From Acidobacteriota bacterium (GTDB lineage Bacteria > Acidobacteriota > Vicinamibacteria > Vicinamibacterales > UBA2999), in NCBI GenBank assembly GCA_016789705.1, contig JAEUQR010000164.1:1-38286 (forward strand): a stretch of DNA of 38,286 bases, given 5' to 3'. The position numbers and the translations under genes are program-made. The notes beneath the pieces were generated by a model. That model made no database searches, was not told where the DNA came from, and worked only from the letters and a program-made list of their open reading frames with translations. Positions 14,833-25,889 of this stretch are shown here, in pieces; position 1 is the first letter of the stretch, and each line of letters opens with the position of its first letter.

Positions 14833-16124
14833 TACCGGGCCTCGCTTTCGCCGTTCGTGGGTTCGAAGATGCCGATGGTGCGGTTGTCGGCCACGAGGTA
14901 CTTCCGGGCCACGGCGTGGATGGCCTCGGGCGTCACGGCCGCAAGCCGGTCGCCGATCGTGGTCCAGTCGCGCCAGCTCGCGATGGTGGCGAAGTAGCCG
15001 AGCTGGTGCGCCAGGTCGGTCACGCTGCCGGCATCGAACACGAAACGTGCGCGCAACTGGGCCAGCACCTTGTCGGTCTCCTGCGGACGCGGCCCGTCGG
15101 CCACGAGGCGCGCGCACTCGTCGAGCACGGCGCGCTCGACGGCCGCAATCGGCTGACCGTGCGCGACGGTGGCGGCAATCGAATAGAGGAACGGCTCGGC
15201 CGTCGGGGCGAGGAAGCCGCCCACCGAGGAGGCAAGACCCGTGTTCACGAGGCCACGGTAGAGCCGCGCGCTGCGCTGCGGCGTGGCGACGCCGCCGCCC
15301 GACCAGATGTTCAGGCCGGACGCGCCGGTCAGCATCGCATCGACGGCGAGCATCGGGAAGAAGTCGGCGTCGGTGAACGCCGGCGCGTGGAAGACGGCGC
15401 GCCAGTAGGCCGTGGTGCCCGGCTTGCGCAGGTGCACGCGGCGCTCGCCGCCCTGCGGCGGCTCGACGGTGGTGGGCCGTCGCGCCGGCACGCCCGACAC
15501 GATGCCGCCGAACTGCTGCTGCACGCGCCGCACGACGTCTGCCGTGTCCACGTCGCCCACGACCACGAGCGTGGCGTTGTTCGGCACGTAGTAGCGGCGA
15601 TAGTGGCCGTAGAGGTCGTCGCGGGTCATCGTCTTCAGGTCCGACAGCCAGCCGATGGTCGGGTGCCGGTAGGGATGCGCCTTGAAGGCCGTCGCCGTGA
15701 TCTCAGCGTCGAGGCGCTGCTCCGGATCGTTCTCGCCGCCCTGGAGCTCCGAGATGATGACGGTGCGTTCCGACTCGCAGTCGTCGGCGGCGTACAGGCA
15801 GTTCGCCATCCGCTCGGCCTCGATGAAGAGCATGCGATCGAGGGCCGACGCCGAGGCGGTTTCGAGATAGGTGGTCTGGTCGATCCAGGTGTAGCCGTTC
15901 CAGCTCCCGCCAAACTGCTCGATGATGCCCTTCACCTGGTCGCGGGGGATGTTGGTCGTCCCCTTGAAGTTCATGTGCTCGACCCAGTGCGACACGCCGG
16001 TCACGCCGGGACCCTCGTCGCGCGACCCCACTTTGTACCAGCACCAGACCGACGCCAGGGGCGCGGTGTGCACCTCCTGCACCAGCAGGGTCAGTCCGTT
16101 CTCGAGCGTGGTCTCGTGCACCAT
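14832..16124 (-). CDS. Zinc metalloprotease, M16 family (catalytic subunit)
   Basis: 430 residues. TLENGLTLLVQEVHTAPLAS and the inverted zinc motif HWVEH (46-50, HxxEH) mark an active M16B peptidase; the downstream glutamate expected about 75 residues later is supplied in the CESERTVIISELQG stretch. Typical of the half-size enzymes that dimerise with an inactive homologue, here encoded directly downstream with overlapping stop and start. No signal peptide is visible, so it probably acts in the cytoplasm on small peptides, unless the N-terminus is longer. Divergent from ileS with 88 bp between starts. Confidence 0.93.
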   Translation of the reverse strand: MVHETTLENGLTLLVQEVHTAPLASVWCWYKVGSRDEGPGVTGVSHWVEHMNFKGTTNIPRDQVKGIIEQFGGSWNGYTWIDQTTYLETASASALDRMLFIEAERMANCLYAADDCESERTVIISELQGGENDPEQRLDAEITATAFKAHPYRHPTIGWLSDLKTMTRDDLYGHYRRYYVPNNATLVVVGDVDTADVVRRVQQQFGGIVSGVPARRPTTVEPPQGGERRVHLRKPGTTAYWRAVFHAPAFTDADFFPMLAVDAMLTGASGLNIWSGGGVATPQRSARLYRGLVNTGLASSVGGFLAPTAEPFLYSIAATVAHGQPIAAVERAVLDECARLVADGPRPQETDKVLAQLRARFVFDAGSVTDLAHQLGYFATIASWRDWTTIGDRLAAVTPEAIHAVARKYLVADNRTIGIFEPTNGESEAR

Positions 16125-16172
16125 CTCCCCACTTTACCTTCGGACGGCCGCAGCCGGGGGCGGCCGGCGCCC

Positions 16173-16200
16173 CCGACAGCCCCGGTTCCCGCAGTACAAT
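16173..16200 (+). promoter_or_regulatory. Candidate ileS promoter
   Basis: TACAAT (16195-16200), with CCGACA (16173-16178) 16 nt upstream. The ATG at 16213 is 12 nt past the -10, so the 5' untranslated region would be about 6 nt and no T-box leader can fit. Confidence 0.45.
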
Positions 16201-16212
16201 GGGCGAATCCCT

Positions 16213-18996
16213 ATGGCTGAGTGGAAAGACACGTGCAACCTGCCGCGCACGGCCTTCTCGATGAAGGCCAACCTGCAGACGGCCGAACCCGAGACGGTGG
16301 CGCGCTGGGACGCGATGGACCTCTACGGGCAGATTCGCGCCGCGCGCAAGGGCGCGCCCACCTACCTGCTGCACGACGGGCCGCCGTACGCCAACGGCGA
16401 AATTCACATCGGCACGGCGCTCAACAAGATCCTGAAGGACTTCGTCGTCAAGTCGCACAACATGCTCGGCTACGATGCGCCCTACCTGCCCGGATGGGAC
16501 TGCCACGGCCTGCCGATCGAACTGAAGGTCGACCGCGAGCTCGGGCCGAAGAAGCGCGAGATGTCGGTGGCCGACTTCCGGCGCGAATGCCGCAAGTACG
16601 CCGAAAAGTACGTTGGCATCCAGCGTGAGGGCTTCAAGCGGCTCGGCGTCATCGGCAAATGGGACGACCCGTATCTGACGATGGCGTTCCGCTATCAGGC
16701 GTCCATCGTGCGGGCCCTCGGGGCGTTCGTCGCCAAGGACATGGTCTACAAGGGCAAGAAGCCGGTGCACTGGTGCACCCACTGCCGCACGGCCCTGGCC
16801 GAAGCGGAAGTGGAGTACGAGCCGCACGTCTCGCCGTCGATCACGGTCGAGTTCCCCCTGAGCGACACGAGCCGCGACGAGGCCGCACGCCGCGTCCCGG
16901 CACTCGCCGGCCGGCCCGTGTCGGTGCTCATCTGGACGACGACACCCTGGACCATCCCGTCGAACCTGGCCATCGCCTTCCATCCGGACTTCGAGTACGG
17001 CGCCTACGACGTGAACGGCACGGCCGTGATCGTGGCGCAGGAACTGGCGGCGTCGGTGGCGGCGAAGACGGGCCGCGGCTTCGACAGGCTGCTCGCCACC
17101 TTCCCCGGCGCCACGATGGAACGTCTCGTGTTCCGGCACCCGCTCTACGAACGTGACTCGCTCGCCGTCGTCGGTGACTACGTCACGCTCGAAGCCGGCA
17201 CAGGCGCCGTGCACACGGCCCCCGGCCACGGCGCCGACGACTATCACACCGGCGTCAAGTACGGCCTCGAGATCTACGCGCCGCTCGATGCCGGCGGCCA
17301 CTACAACGAGACGGTCGAACAGTTCGCCGGGCAGCAGGTGTGGAAGGCCAATCCCAACGTGGAAGCCGCGCTCCTCGCGGCCGGACGACTGTGGCACCGC
17401 GAAGACTTCCATCACTCGTACCCGCACTGCTGGCGGTGCCACCACCCGGTCATCTTCCTGGCGACCGCGCAGTGGTTCATCGCCATGGAGGCGCAGGACC
17501 TGCGGCAGAAGGCGCTCACCGCCATCGCCGACACGCGCTGGATCCCGAGCTGGGGCCGCGCCCGCATCGAGGGCATGATCGCCAACCGGCCCGACTGGTG
17601 CATCTCGCGTCAGCGCGCCTGGGGCGTGCCGATCCCGGCGATGGACTGCGTGAAGTGTGGCACGGCCGTGCTCACGAAGGAGCTGGTCGAGCAGGCAGCG
17701 ACCGTGTTCGACACCTACGGCGCCGACGCCTGGTACGAACGGCCGCTCGAGGAGTTCGTCACGCCTGGACTCACCTGCCCGTCGTGTGGCGGCACCGAGT
17801 TCGAACGCGAATCGAACATTCTCGACGTCTGGTTCGACTCCGGCTCGAGCCACGAGGCCGTGCTGCCCTTCCGTGAAGACCACCGCTGGCCGGCCGACAT
17901 CTATCTCGAAGGCAGCGACCAGCACCGCGGCTGGTTCCACAGCTCGCTGCTCGTCGGCATCGGCACGCGCGGCCGCGCGCCCTTCAACCAGGTGCTGACG
18001 CACGGCTTCGTGATGGCCGAAGACGGCCGCAAGATGTCCAAGTCGCTCGGCAACAGCGTGTCGCCGCAGGATGTCATCAAGCAGGGCGGCGCCGAGATCC
18101 TGCGTCTGTGGGCGTCGATGGTGGACTACCGCGAGGACATCCGCATCGGCAAGGAGATCCTGACGCGCACGACCGAGGCCTACCGGAAGATCCGGAACGT
18201 GCTGCGCGTGCTCGTCGCCAATCTCTACGACTTCGATCCGGCGGAGGACAGGGTTGCGGTCGATCGGCTCGAGGAAGTCGACCGCTGGATGCTGGCGAAG
18301 TACGCCGACGTGGCGACGAAAATCGTCCAGGCCTACGACGACTACGACTACCCCACCGTCTTCCAGCTCGCCAATCAGTTCATCACGGTGGACGTGAGCG
18401 CCTTCTACGTGGACGTCACGAAGGACCGGATGTACACGTTCGGCGCCAAATCGCCGGCGCGGCGGTCTGGCCAGACGGTGATGTTCACGGTGGTGGACGG
18501 CCTCGCCCGCCTGCTGGCGCCGATTCTGTCGGTGACGATGGACGAACTCTGGCGCGGCCTGCCCGGAACGCGCGAAGCGTCGGTGCACATGGCGCTCTTC
18601 CCGCGCCACCTCGAAGGGCTGCGCGACGACGATCTCGTCGAGCGCTGGGCCCGGCTCGGCGCGGTGCGCGACCTCGTGAACGTGGCGCTCGAACAGAAGC
18701 GCCAGGACAAGACCATCGCCGGCAACCTGTCGGCGGCGGTGGAGGTCCAGGCCGCCGGCGCGACGCTCGCGCTGCTCGAGCGCTACAGCTCCTCGCTGCC
18801 GATGCTCTTCGGCGTGTCGGCCGTGCGGGTCACCGCGGGCGGCACCGATGACGCACCAGCCGTCGTCGTGACGCGTGCCGACGGCACGAAATGCGAACGC
18901 TGCTGGCGCGTCGTGCCCGAGGTGTCAGCCGCGGCCGGCCGCGAGGGCCTCTGCCCACGCTGCGTCGAGGCGCTGGCCGAAGCGGTCAGCCTGTAG
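16213..18996 (+). CDS. ileS: Isoleucyl-tRNA synthetase
   Basis: 927 residues, normal for the bacterial enzyme; attaches isoleucine to tRNA-Ile. The class I HIGH motif appears as HIGT (65-68) in NGEIHIGTALNKILKD, a common variant. The CP1 editing domain includes WTTTPWTIPSN and the HGADDY region; KMSKS is at 607-611; the C-terminal zinc finger has CERCW and CPRC. Start at MAEWKDTCNLP, immediately ahead of conserved sequence; the longer frame upstream is antisense to the M16 gene. First gene of ileS-lspA-lgt-rluD-nudix. Confidence 0.98.
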   Translation: MAEWKDTCNLPRTAFSMKANLQTAEPETVARWDAMDLYGQIRAARKGAPTYLLHDGPPYANGEIHIGTALNKILKDFVVKSHNMLGYDAPYLPGWDCHGLPIELKVDRELGPKKREMSVADFRRECRKYAEKYVGIQREGFKRLGVIGKWDDPYLTMAFRYQASIVRALGAFVAKDMVYKGKKPVHWCTHCRTALAEAEVEYEPHVSPSITVEFPLSDTSRDEAARRVPALAGRPVSVLIWTTTPWTIPSNLAIAFHPDFEYGAYDVNGTAVIVAQELAASVAAKTGRGFDRLLATFPGATMERLVFRHPLYERDSLAVVGDYVTLEAGTGAVHTAPGHGADDYHTGVKYGLEIYAPLDAGGHYNETVEQFAGQQVWKANPNVEAALLAAGRLWHREDFHHSYPHCWRCHHPVIFLATAQWFIAMEAQDLRQKALTAIADTRWIPSWGRARIEGMIANRPDWCISRQRAWGVPIPAMDCVKCGTAVLTKELVEQAATVFDTYGADAWYERPLEEFVTPGLTCPSCGGTEFERESNILDVWFDSGSSHEAVLPFREDHRWPADIYLEGSDQHRGWFHSSLLVGIGTRGRAPFNQVLTHGFVMAEDGRKMSKSLGNSVSPQDVIKQGGAEILRLWASMVDYREDIRIGKEILTRTTEAYRKIRNVLRVLVANLYDFDPAEDRVAVDRLEEVDRWMLAKYADVATKIVQAYDDYDYPTVFQLANQFITVDVSAFYVDVTKDRMYTFGAKSPARRSGQTVMFTVVDGLARLLAPILSVTMDELWRGLPGTREASVHMALFPRHLEGLRDDDLVERWARLGAVRDLVNVALEQKRQDKTIAGNLSAAVEVQAAGATLALLERYSSSLPMLFGVSAVRVTAGGTDDAPAVVVTRADGTKCERCWRVVPEVSAAAGREGLCPRCVEALAEAVSL

Positions 18997-19000
18997 CGCC

Positions 19001-19495
19001 ATGCGCCGGCTCGAGCTCATCATCGCCGTGGTGGTCGTGGTCCTCGACCAGTGGACCAAGGCGCTCGTGCGCGGCCGCCTCGAGCTGCACGAGAGCATGG
19101 ACGTCGTGTCCGGCTGGCTGAGCCTGACCCGCGTGCACAACACCGGCGCGGCGTTCGGCATGCTGAACGGCGTGGACTTCCCCTTCAAGACGGTGGTGCT
19201 GATGCTCGTGGCCGGCACGGCGCTCGCCGGCGTGGCGTGGTATGCGGCGAGCCTGCCGGAGGAGCAGAAGCTCGCGAGGTTCGGCCTGGCCGGCGTGCTC
19301 GGCGGCGCCATCGGCAATCTCATCGACCGCGCCACGGCGGGCTACGTGCTCGACTTCGTGGACGCCTACTGGGGCACCTGGCACTTCTGGGCGTTCAATA
19401 TCGCCGACGCCGCCATTTCGGTGGGCGTCGTCTTCCTGCTGCTCGACGTCGTCCTCGACGTCCTGGGATATCGACGTGCACCCAATCCTGCTTGA
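19001..19495 (+). CDS. lspA: Lipoprotein signal peptidase (signal peptidase II)
   Basis: 164 residues with four membrane helices; cleaves prolipoproteins in front of the lipid-modified cysteine. Conserved stretches are DQWTKALV, HNTGAAFGML, GNLIDR (Asp109), GYVLDF (Asp118) and FNIADAAIS (Asp136), which contain the catalytic aspartates. It begins 4 nt after ileS, a classic pairing, and its last 20 bases overlap lgt, the enzyme acting just before it in lipoprotein maturation. Confidence 0.96.
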   Translation: MRRLELIIAVVVVVLDQWTKALVRGRLELHESMDVVSGWLSLTRVHNTGAAFGMLNGVDFPFKTVVLMLVAGTALAGVAWYAASLPEEQKLARFGLAGVLGGAIGNLIDRATAGYVLDFVDAYWGTWHFWAFNIADAAISVGVVFLLLDVVLDVLGYRRAPNPA

Positions 19496-20291
19496 GGCCG
19501 GCCCGGTCACGATCTACACGTACGGCGTGCTGCTGGCTGCCGCCTACCTCCTCGGCCTGTGGATGGCGGTCAGGCGGGCGACGGCTGCCGGCTTCGACGG
19601 CAACCGGGTGCTCGACCTCGGCATCTGGGTCATCATCGCTGCCCTCGTCGGCGCCAAGGGCCTGCTCTTCATCGTCGACTTCGAGCACTTCACGAGCAGC
19701 CGCGAGGAATTCTTCTCGCTGCTCCGCTCGGGCGGCGTCTTCTACGGCGGCCTCATCGCCGCCTCGCTGACCTGCATCTACCAGCTCCGCAAACACAAGC
19801 TGCCGCTCTGGACGTCGGGCGATCTCTTCGCGCCCGGCATCGCGCTCGGCTACATGGTCGGGCGCCTCGGCTGCTTCGCCGCCGGCTGCTGCTACGGCAA
19901 GCCCACCCAGGTCGCCTGGGCGGTGACCTTCACCGACCCGGCGGCGGCGCTCAACGTGGGCACACCGCTCAACGTGCCGCTCCACCCGACGCAGCTCTAC
20001 GAATCGCTCGCCGGGCTCGTCATCCTGGTGGCCGTGCTCACCCTCGAGCGACGCGGCAAGCCGTATCCGGGCCGCACCTTCTGGCAGTTCGTGCTCATTT
20101 ACGGCGTCTCACGCTTCATCATCGAGTTCTTCCGCGGCGACGATCGCGGCGCCGTGGCGATGTTCTCCACCTCGCAGCTCATCTCGCTCGTGCTCGTGCC
20201 GCTCAGCGTCGTGATGCTGGCCTGGTTGTCGAAACGCGCCGGCACCGCCGCCGCGCCGGCCGCCCCGGCCCGGAAACGCGGATCGTTCTGA
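19476..20291 (+). CDS. lgt: Prolipoprotein diacylglyceryl transferase
   Basis: 271 residues, polytopic inner-membrane enzyme that transfers diacylglycerol to the lipobox cysteine. Family landmarks are ITIYTYG-like VTIYTYGVLLA, SGGVFYGGLIA, the Lgt signature in the form GRLGCFAAGCCYG, HPTQLYES and FRGDDRG near the end. The signature has Cys residues in place of the NFxNxE/L of the enterobacterial enzyme, a variant seen in other phyla. The GTG start at 19476 gives MHPILLEAGPVTI and overlaps lspA by 20 bases; the frame upstream is a shadow of lspA. The C-terminus is Ala/Pro-rich. Confidence 0.93.
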   Translation: MHPILLEAGPVTIYTYGVLLAAAYLLGLWMAVRRATAAGFDGNRVLDLGIWVIIAALVGAKGLLFIVDFEHFTSSREEFFSLLRSGGVFYGGLIAASLTCIYQLRKHKLPLWTSGDLFAPGIALGYMVGRLGCFAAGCCYGKPTQVAWAVTFTDPAAALNVGTPLNVPLHPTQLYESLAGLVILVAVLTLERRGKPYPGRTFWQFVLIYGVSRFIIEFFRGDDRGAVAMFSTSQLISLVLVPLSVVMLAWLSKRAGTAAAPAAPARKRGSF

Positions 20292-20319
20292 CGGCGCCCG
20301 CCGCCGGGCGCCTGACCAC

Positions 20320-21315
20320 ATGACCCCATACACGTTCGAGATCGGCCCGGACCACGAGGGCCTGCGCCTCGACAAGTTCCTCGCGAACGAGCTGCCGAAC
20401 CACTCGCGCGCCCAGGTGCAGCGCCTCATCGACGACGGCCGCGTATCGATGCCGCGCGTGGCCACGCCGAAGGCGAACACGGCCGTGCGGCCGGGCGACG
20501 TCGTCACCGTGCAGGTGCCGGCGCCGGCTCCCTCGACGCTCGAACCCGAGGATCTGCCACTGCCGATCCTGCACGACGACGCCGACGTCGTCGTCGTCAA
20601 CAAGCCCGCGGGCCTCGTCGTCCATCCGGGCGCCGGGCACCCCACCGGCACCCTCGTGCACGCGCTGCTGCACCACGTGCAGGACCTGAGCGGCATCGGC
20701 GGCGAGCAGCGTCCCGGCATCGTGCACCGCCTCGACAAGGGCACGTCGGGCGTCATGGTCGTGGCCAAGAACGACACCGCCCACCAGGAGCTGGCCCGCC
20801 AGTTCCACGATCGCGAGGTCGAGAAGGAATACGTGGCGCTCGTCTGGGGCACGGTGCACAACCGCAAGCGCATCGACCTGCCGATCGGCCGCGATCCCGT
20901 GCACCGCGAGAAGATCTCGACCCGGGCACGCCGGGCCCGTGCCGCGGTGACGCGCGTCACCTGGGCGAAGGCACTACCGGGCCTCACCCTCATCCGCGTC
21001 GCCATCGCCACCGGACGCACGCATCAGATCCGCGTGCACCTGAGCGCCATCGGACACCCCATCGTGGGCGATGCCCTCTACGGCGGCCTCCACAAACGGG
21101 TGGCCAACGACGTCCGCGCGGTGCAGCGCCTGACCCGCCCGTTTCTGCACGCCGAACGCCTGGCGTTCACGCACCCGCGCACCGGCGAGCGGCTCACGTT
21201 CGAAGCGCCGCTGCCCGAGGATCTCGAGTCGGTGCTGCGTGACATCACGCCGCCCGAGAAGCGGGCGGGCGTCTTCATGGAGTCTCAGGATGACCTTCCC
21301 GACGACGGTGCATGA
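20320..21315 (+). CDS. rluD: 23S rRNA pseudouridine synthase, RluD family
   Basis: 331 residues. An N-terminal S4 RNA-binding domain (about 12-70, LRLDKFLANELPNHSRAQVQ) is joined to a RluA-type synthase with the catalytic Asp139 in GIVHRLDKGTSG and the downstream GRTHQIRVHL. RluD modifies helix 69 of 23S rRNA; RluC or RluA specificity cannot be excluded from sequence alone. It starts 28 nt after lgt and overlaps the nudix gene by 26 bases, so it belongs to the ileS operon. Confidence 0.93.
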   Translation: MTPYTFEIGPDHEGLRLDKFLANELPNHSRAQVQRLIDDGRVSMPRVATPKANTAVRPGDVVTVQVPAPAPSTLEPEDLPLPILHDDADVVVVNKPAGLVVHPGAGHPTGTLVHALLHHVQDLSGIGGEQRPGIVHRLDKGTSGVMVVAKNDTAHQELARQFHDREVEKEYVALVWGTVHNRKRIDLPIGRDPVHREKISTRARRARAAVTRVTWAKALPGLTLIRVAIATGRTHQIRVHLSAIGHPIVGDALYGGLHKRVANDVRAVQRLTRPFLHAERLAFTHPRTGERLTFEAPLPEDLESVLRDITPPEKRAGVFMESQDDLPDDGA

Positions 21316-21823
21316 CCACCGCGAGGTCTATCGCGGACGCATCTTCTCGCTGACTGTCGACCGGGTGACGCTGCCCTCGGGACACACCGCCACGATGGAG
21401 GTGGTGCGCCACCCCGGGTCGGTCGTGCTGCTGCCGATGCCGGCGCCCGGACGCCTCATCCTCATCCGTCAGTACCGCTATTCGATCGACCGCTTCATCT
21501 GGGAACTGCCCGCCGGCAGCCTGAAGCCCGGCGAGGACCCGCGGCTCGGCGCCGCCCGCGAGTGCGAAGAGGAAGTGGGCCTCGTGCCCGGCACGCTCGA
21601 CGAAATCGGCGAGCTCTTCCCCACGCCGGGATTCTGCGACGAGTGGATGAAGTTCTACCGCTGTACCAACCTGGCACCGCCGGCGCCCGATTCGACGGCG
21701 AAGCAGGACGACGACGAGGTCATCGAGCCGGCCACCTTCGATGTCGACGAGGTGCGCCGCATGATCAGGGCCGGCGACATCGTGGACATGAAGACGGTCG
21801 CTGGACTGGCGCTGCTCGGCTGA
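21290..21823 (+). CDS. Nudix hydrolase, ADP-ribose pyrophosphatase type
   Basis: 177 residues. The Nudix box spans about 76-98 with Gly76, Glu82, Arg90-Glu91, Glu94-Glu95 and Gly97, matching GX5EX7REUXEEXGU. The preceding LIRQYRYSIDRFIWELPAG is typical of ADP-ribose pyrophosphatases, which hydrolyse ADP-ribose to AMP and ribose 5-phosphate. The ATG at 21290 is preceded by GGAG and lies inside the rluD 3' end (26 base overlap). Last gene of the ileS operon, convergent with the deacetylase gene 16 bp away. Confidence 0.92.
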   Translation: MTFPTTVHDHREVYRGRIFSLTVDRVTLPSGHTATMEVVRHPGSVVLLPMPAPGRLILIRQYRYSIDRFIWELPAGSLKPGEDPRLGAARECEEEVGLVPGTLDEIGELFPTPGFCDEWMKFYRCTNLAPPAPDSTAKQDDDEVIEPATFDVDEVRRMIRAGDIVDMKTVAGLALLG

Positions 21824-21839
21824 CGCCGGTCGCAGCGAA

Positions 21840-22730
21840 CTAGCGGGCGGCGGCTTCGGCGATCGTCGCGGCGTGGATGGCCACCGTGTCTTCCACCTGC
21901 CGCGCGTAGCCGCCGGCGAGTACGACCACCACGGGCACGCCGGCCGCTCTGAGCGCCGTGAACACGCGGCGATCACGCCGCCGCAGGCCGTCGAGCGAGA
22001 GGCGCAGGCGCCCGAGCTGGTCGTCCATGTAGGGGTCGGCGCCGGCGAGGTAGAAGACCACATCCGGCAGTTGCTCGAGCAGCCGTGCCAGCACGGCGTC
22101 AAGGTGCGACAGGTAGTCGTCGTCGCTCGTGCCCCGCGGCAGGCCCACGTCGAGCGCGCCGGGCGGCTTCACGTAGGGATAGTTCTCGGCCTCGTGGATC
22201 GACGCCGTGAACACCCGGCGATCGCCCGCGAAGATCGACGCCGTGCCGTTGCCCTGATGCACGTCCAGGTCGAGCACGGCGGCGGAGCCGGCCTGCCGGT
22301 TCGCAAACGCCCGGCGGATGGCGACGGCCACGTCGTTGAAGACGCAGAAGCCCTCGCCGTGACCGGCAAACGCATGATGGAAGCCGCCGCCGATGTGCAC
22401 GGCCGTGCGGTCGGAGCCGTCGAGCGCGAGGTCCGCGGCCAGGAGCGTGCCGCCGGTCATGAAGCGGAAGCCCTCGACCAGCTCCGGTGTGCAGGGGATC
22501 TCGAGCCGCGCGATGTCCTCGGCCGACAGGGTGCCCGCGCACAGGGCCTCGAGATACGCGGGCGTGTGGACCCGCGCGAGGTCCTCCCACGTCGCCGGCA
22601 CCGGTTCGACGAAGCCGTCGGGCACGAGGCCGGCGCGCAGCACCGCCTCGGCGACGAGCCGGTATTTCGCGGTGGGAAAGACGTGCGGCCCCAGGTCGAG
22701 GTGATACCGGGACGAATAGACGACGCGCAT
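21840..22730 (-). CDS. Histone-deacetylase-like amidohydrolase
   Basis: 296 residues of the arginase/HDAC fold, class including bacterial acetoin-utilisation and acetylpolyamine amidohydrolases. Active-site elements are the paired His118-His119 in GGGFHHAF, the zinc ligands Asp156 and His158 in DLDVHQGNGT, and a third Asp in GADPYMDD. Length and the short N-terminus fit the compact bacterial group. It deacetylates small molecules or protein lysines; the substrate is not deducible. It follows lon on the same strand with a 35 bp gap. Confidence 0.9.
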   Translation of the reverse strand: MRVVYSSRYHLDLGPHVFPTAKYRLVAEAVLRAGLVPDGFVEPVPATWEDLARVHTPAYLEALCAGTLSAEDIARLEIPCTPELVEGFRFMTGGTLLAADLALDGSDRTAVHIGGGFHHAFAGHGEGFCVFNDVAVAIRRAFANRQAGSAAVLDLDVHQGNGTASIFAGDRRVFTASIHEAENYPYVKPPGALDVGLPRGTSDDDYLSHLDAVLARLLEQLPDVVFYLAGADPYMDDQLGRLRLSLDGLRRRDRRVFTALRAAGVPVVVVLAGGYARQVEDTVAIHAATIAEAAAR

Positions 22731-22765
22731 GACGCTGCCCCGGCCGGCGGCCGGGACATCGCAGC

Positions 22766-25198
<2,433 letters not shown>

Positions 25199-25259
25199 CG
25201 GCGATCCCTCCGGATAGTCGTGTCGTGGAACTGCCCGAGAGCCCGGGCGATTGAGGGAC

Positions 25260-25286
25260 GCAGGCCCCGCACGTGGCGGGGCCTGC
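25260..25286 (-). terminator. Hairpin between dksA-like gene and lon
   Basis: A perfect 11 bp stem, GCAGGCCCCGC with its complement, closes a 5 nt loop 16 bp after the DksA-like stop codon. No T-run follows on either strand, so it may terminate with help, attenuate read-through into lon, or stabilise the upstream mRNA. Confidence 0.55.
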
Positions 25287-25302
25287 GCGTCGAAAGCCCG
25301 GA

Positions 25303-25764
25303 CTAGCGCTGCAGGTCGAAGAAGCCCGACGACCCGCGCCGCGCCATTGTACGCTCGCGCTGAATCGCGACTTCACGCTCTTCTTCGCAGTCCTTGCAAC
25401 GGACGGCGAAGGGGAGGGCCCGGAGACGAGCTTCGGCGATTTCGTCGCCGCACTCGTAGCAGTGGCCGTAACGGCCCTCGTCGAGGCGCGCGAGCGCTTC
25501 GTTGATCTTGTTCAGCGTCTCAGCCTTCATCTGGATGAGCGCGAACTCGATGTCTTCCTGGATGTCGACCTCCGCGGTCTCGCCAGGGTCGGCGCTGTCG
25601 TGCGGCCGGTCGGCCCCTTCGGCGCGAACGCCACGGATCCTGCCCTGCACTTCCTGCAGGATGACGCGCCGCCGCTCGTCGAGCATCGCCTTGAGCTCAT
25701 CGTATCGGTTGCTCTTGTCGAGCACCGCGGTGGCTGCCACGTTCTTCTTAACTGCCTTGGCCAT
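25303..25764 (-). CDS. DksA/TraR-type zinc-finger transcription factor
   Basis: 153 residues. A coiled-coil N-terminal part is followed by the C4 zinc finger CYEC (near residue 120) and CKDC with the linking DEIAEARLRALPFAVR typical of TraR/DksA proteins that enter the RNA polymerase secondary channel and act with ppGpp. At the coiled-coil tip, where DksA has DPxD-x-A, this protein reads DPGETA: the second Asp is Glu, so polymerase action may differ. The start at MAKAVKKN is preceded by GGAAGGAG. A good promoter lies about 100 bp upstream. Rel/SpoT and Lon genes are close by, consistent with a stress role. Confidence 0.88.
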   Translation of the reverse strand: MAKAVKKNVAATAVLDKSNRYDELKAMLDERRRVILQEVQGRIRGVRAEGADRPHDSADPGETAEVDIQEDIEFALIQMKAETLNKINEALARLDEGRYGHCYECGDEIAEARLRALPFAVRCKDCEEEREVAIQRERTMARRGSSGFFDLQR

Positions 25765-25861
25765 GACTACTAGCCGCTCCTTCCGTAATCCTCTTCCAGA
25801 GAGGACTTCGCAATACCCTGCTTCGATGCAATCCGCGTACCCAGTTAGACGTCGCGACCTT

Positions 25862-25889
25862 CGTATATTCTGTGGCGCGACAGTGACAA
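25862..25889 (-). promoter_or_regulatory. Promoter of the dksA-like gene
   Basis: Minus strand TTGTCA (25889-25884), 16 nt spacer, TATACG (25867-25862). The start codon is about 98 bp downstream, leaving a leader of roughly 90 nt. The -35 sequence matches that of the HIT promoter. Confidence 0.55.

Noticed and set aside
16393..16420. IleRS HIGT instead of HIGH as a defect
   Set aside because: HIGT/HLGT is a common natural variant in bacterial IleRS, and KMSKS and the zinc finger are intact.
15703..18609. Long minus-strand open frame opposite ileS
   Set aside because: Same artefact: antisense to ileS with shadow composition and no domain motif.
19476..20291. Lgt signature with Cys residues as a non-functional enzyme
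   Set aside because: The GRLGCF..GCCYG variant is known in other phyla, and the HPTQLYES motif and operon context with lspA support a working Lgt.
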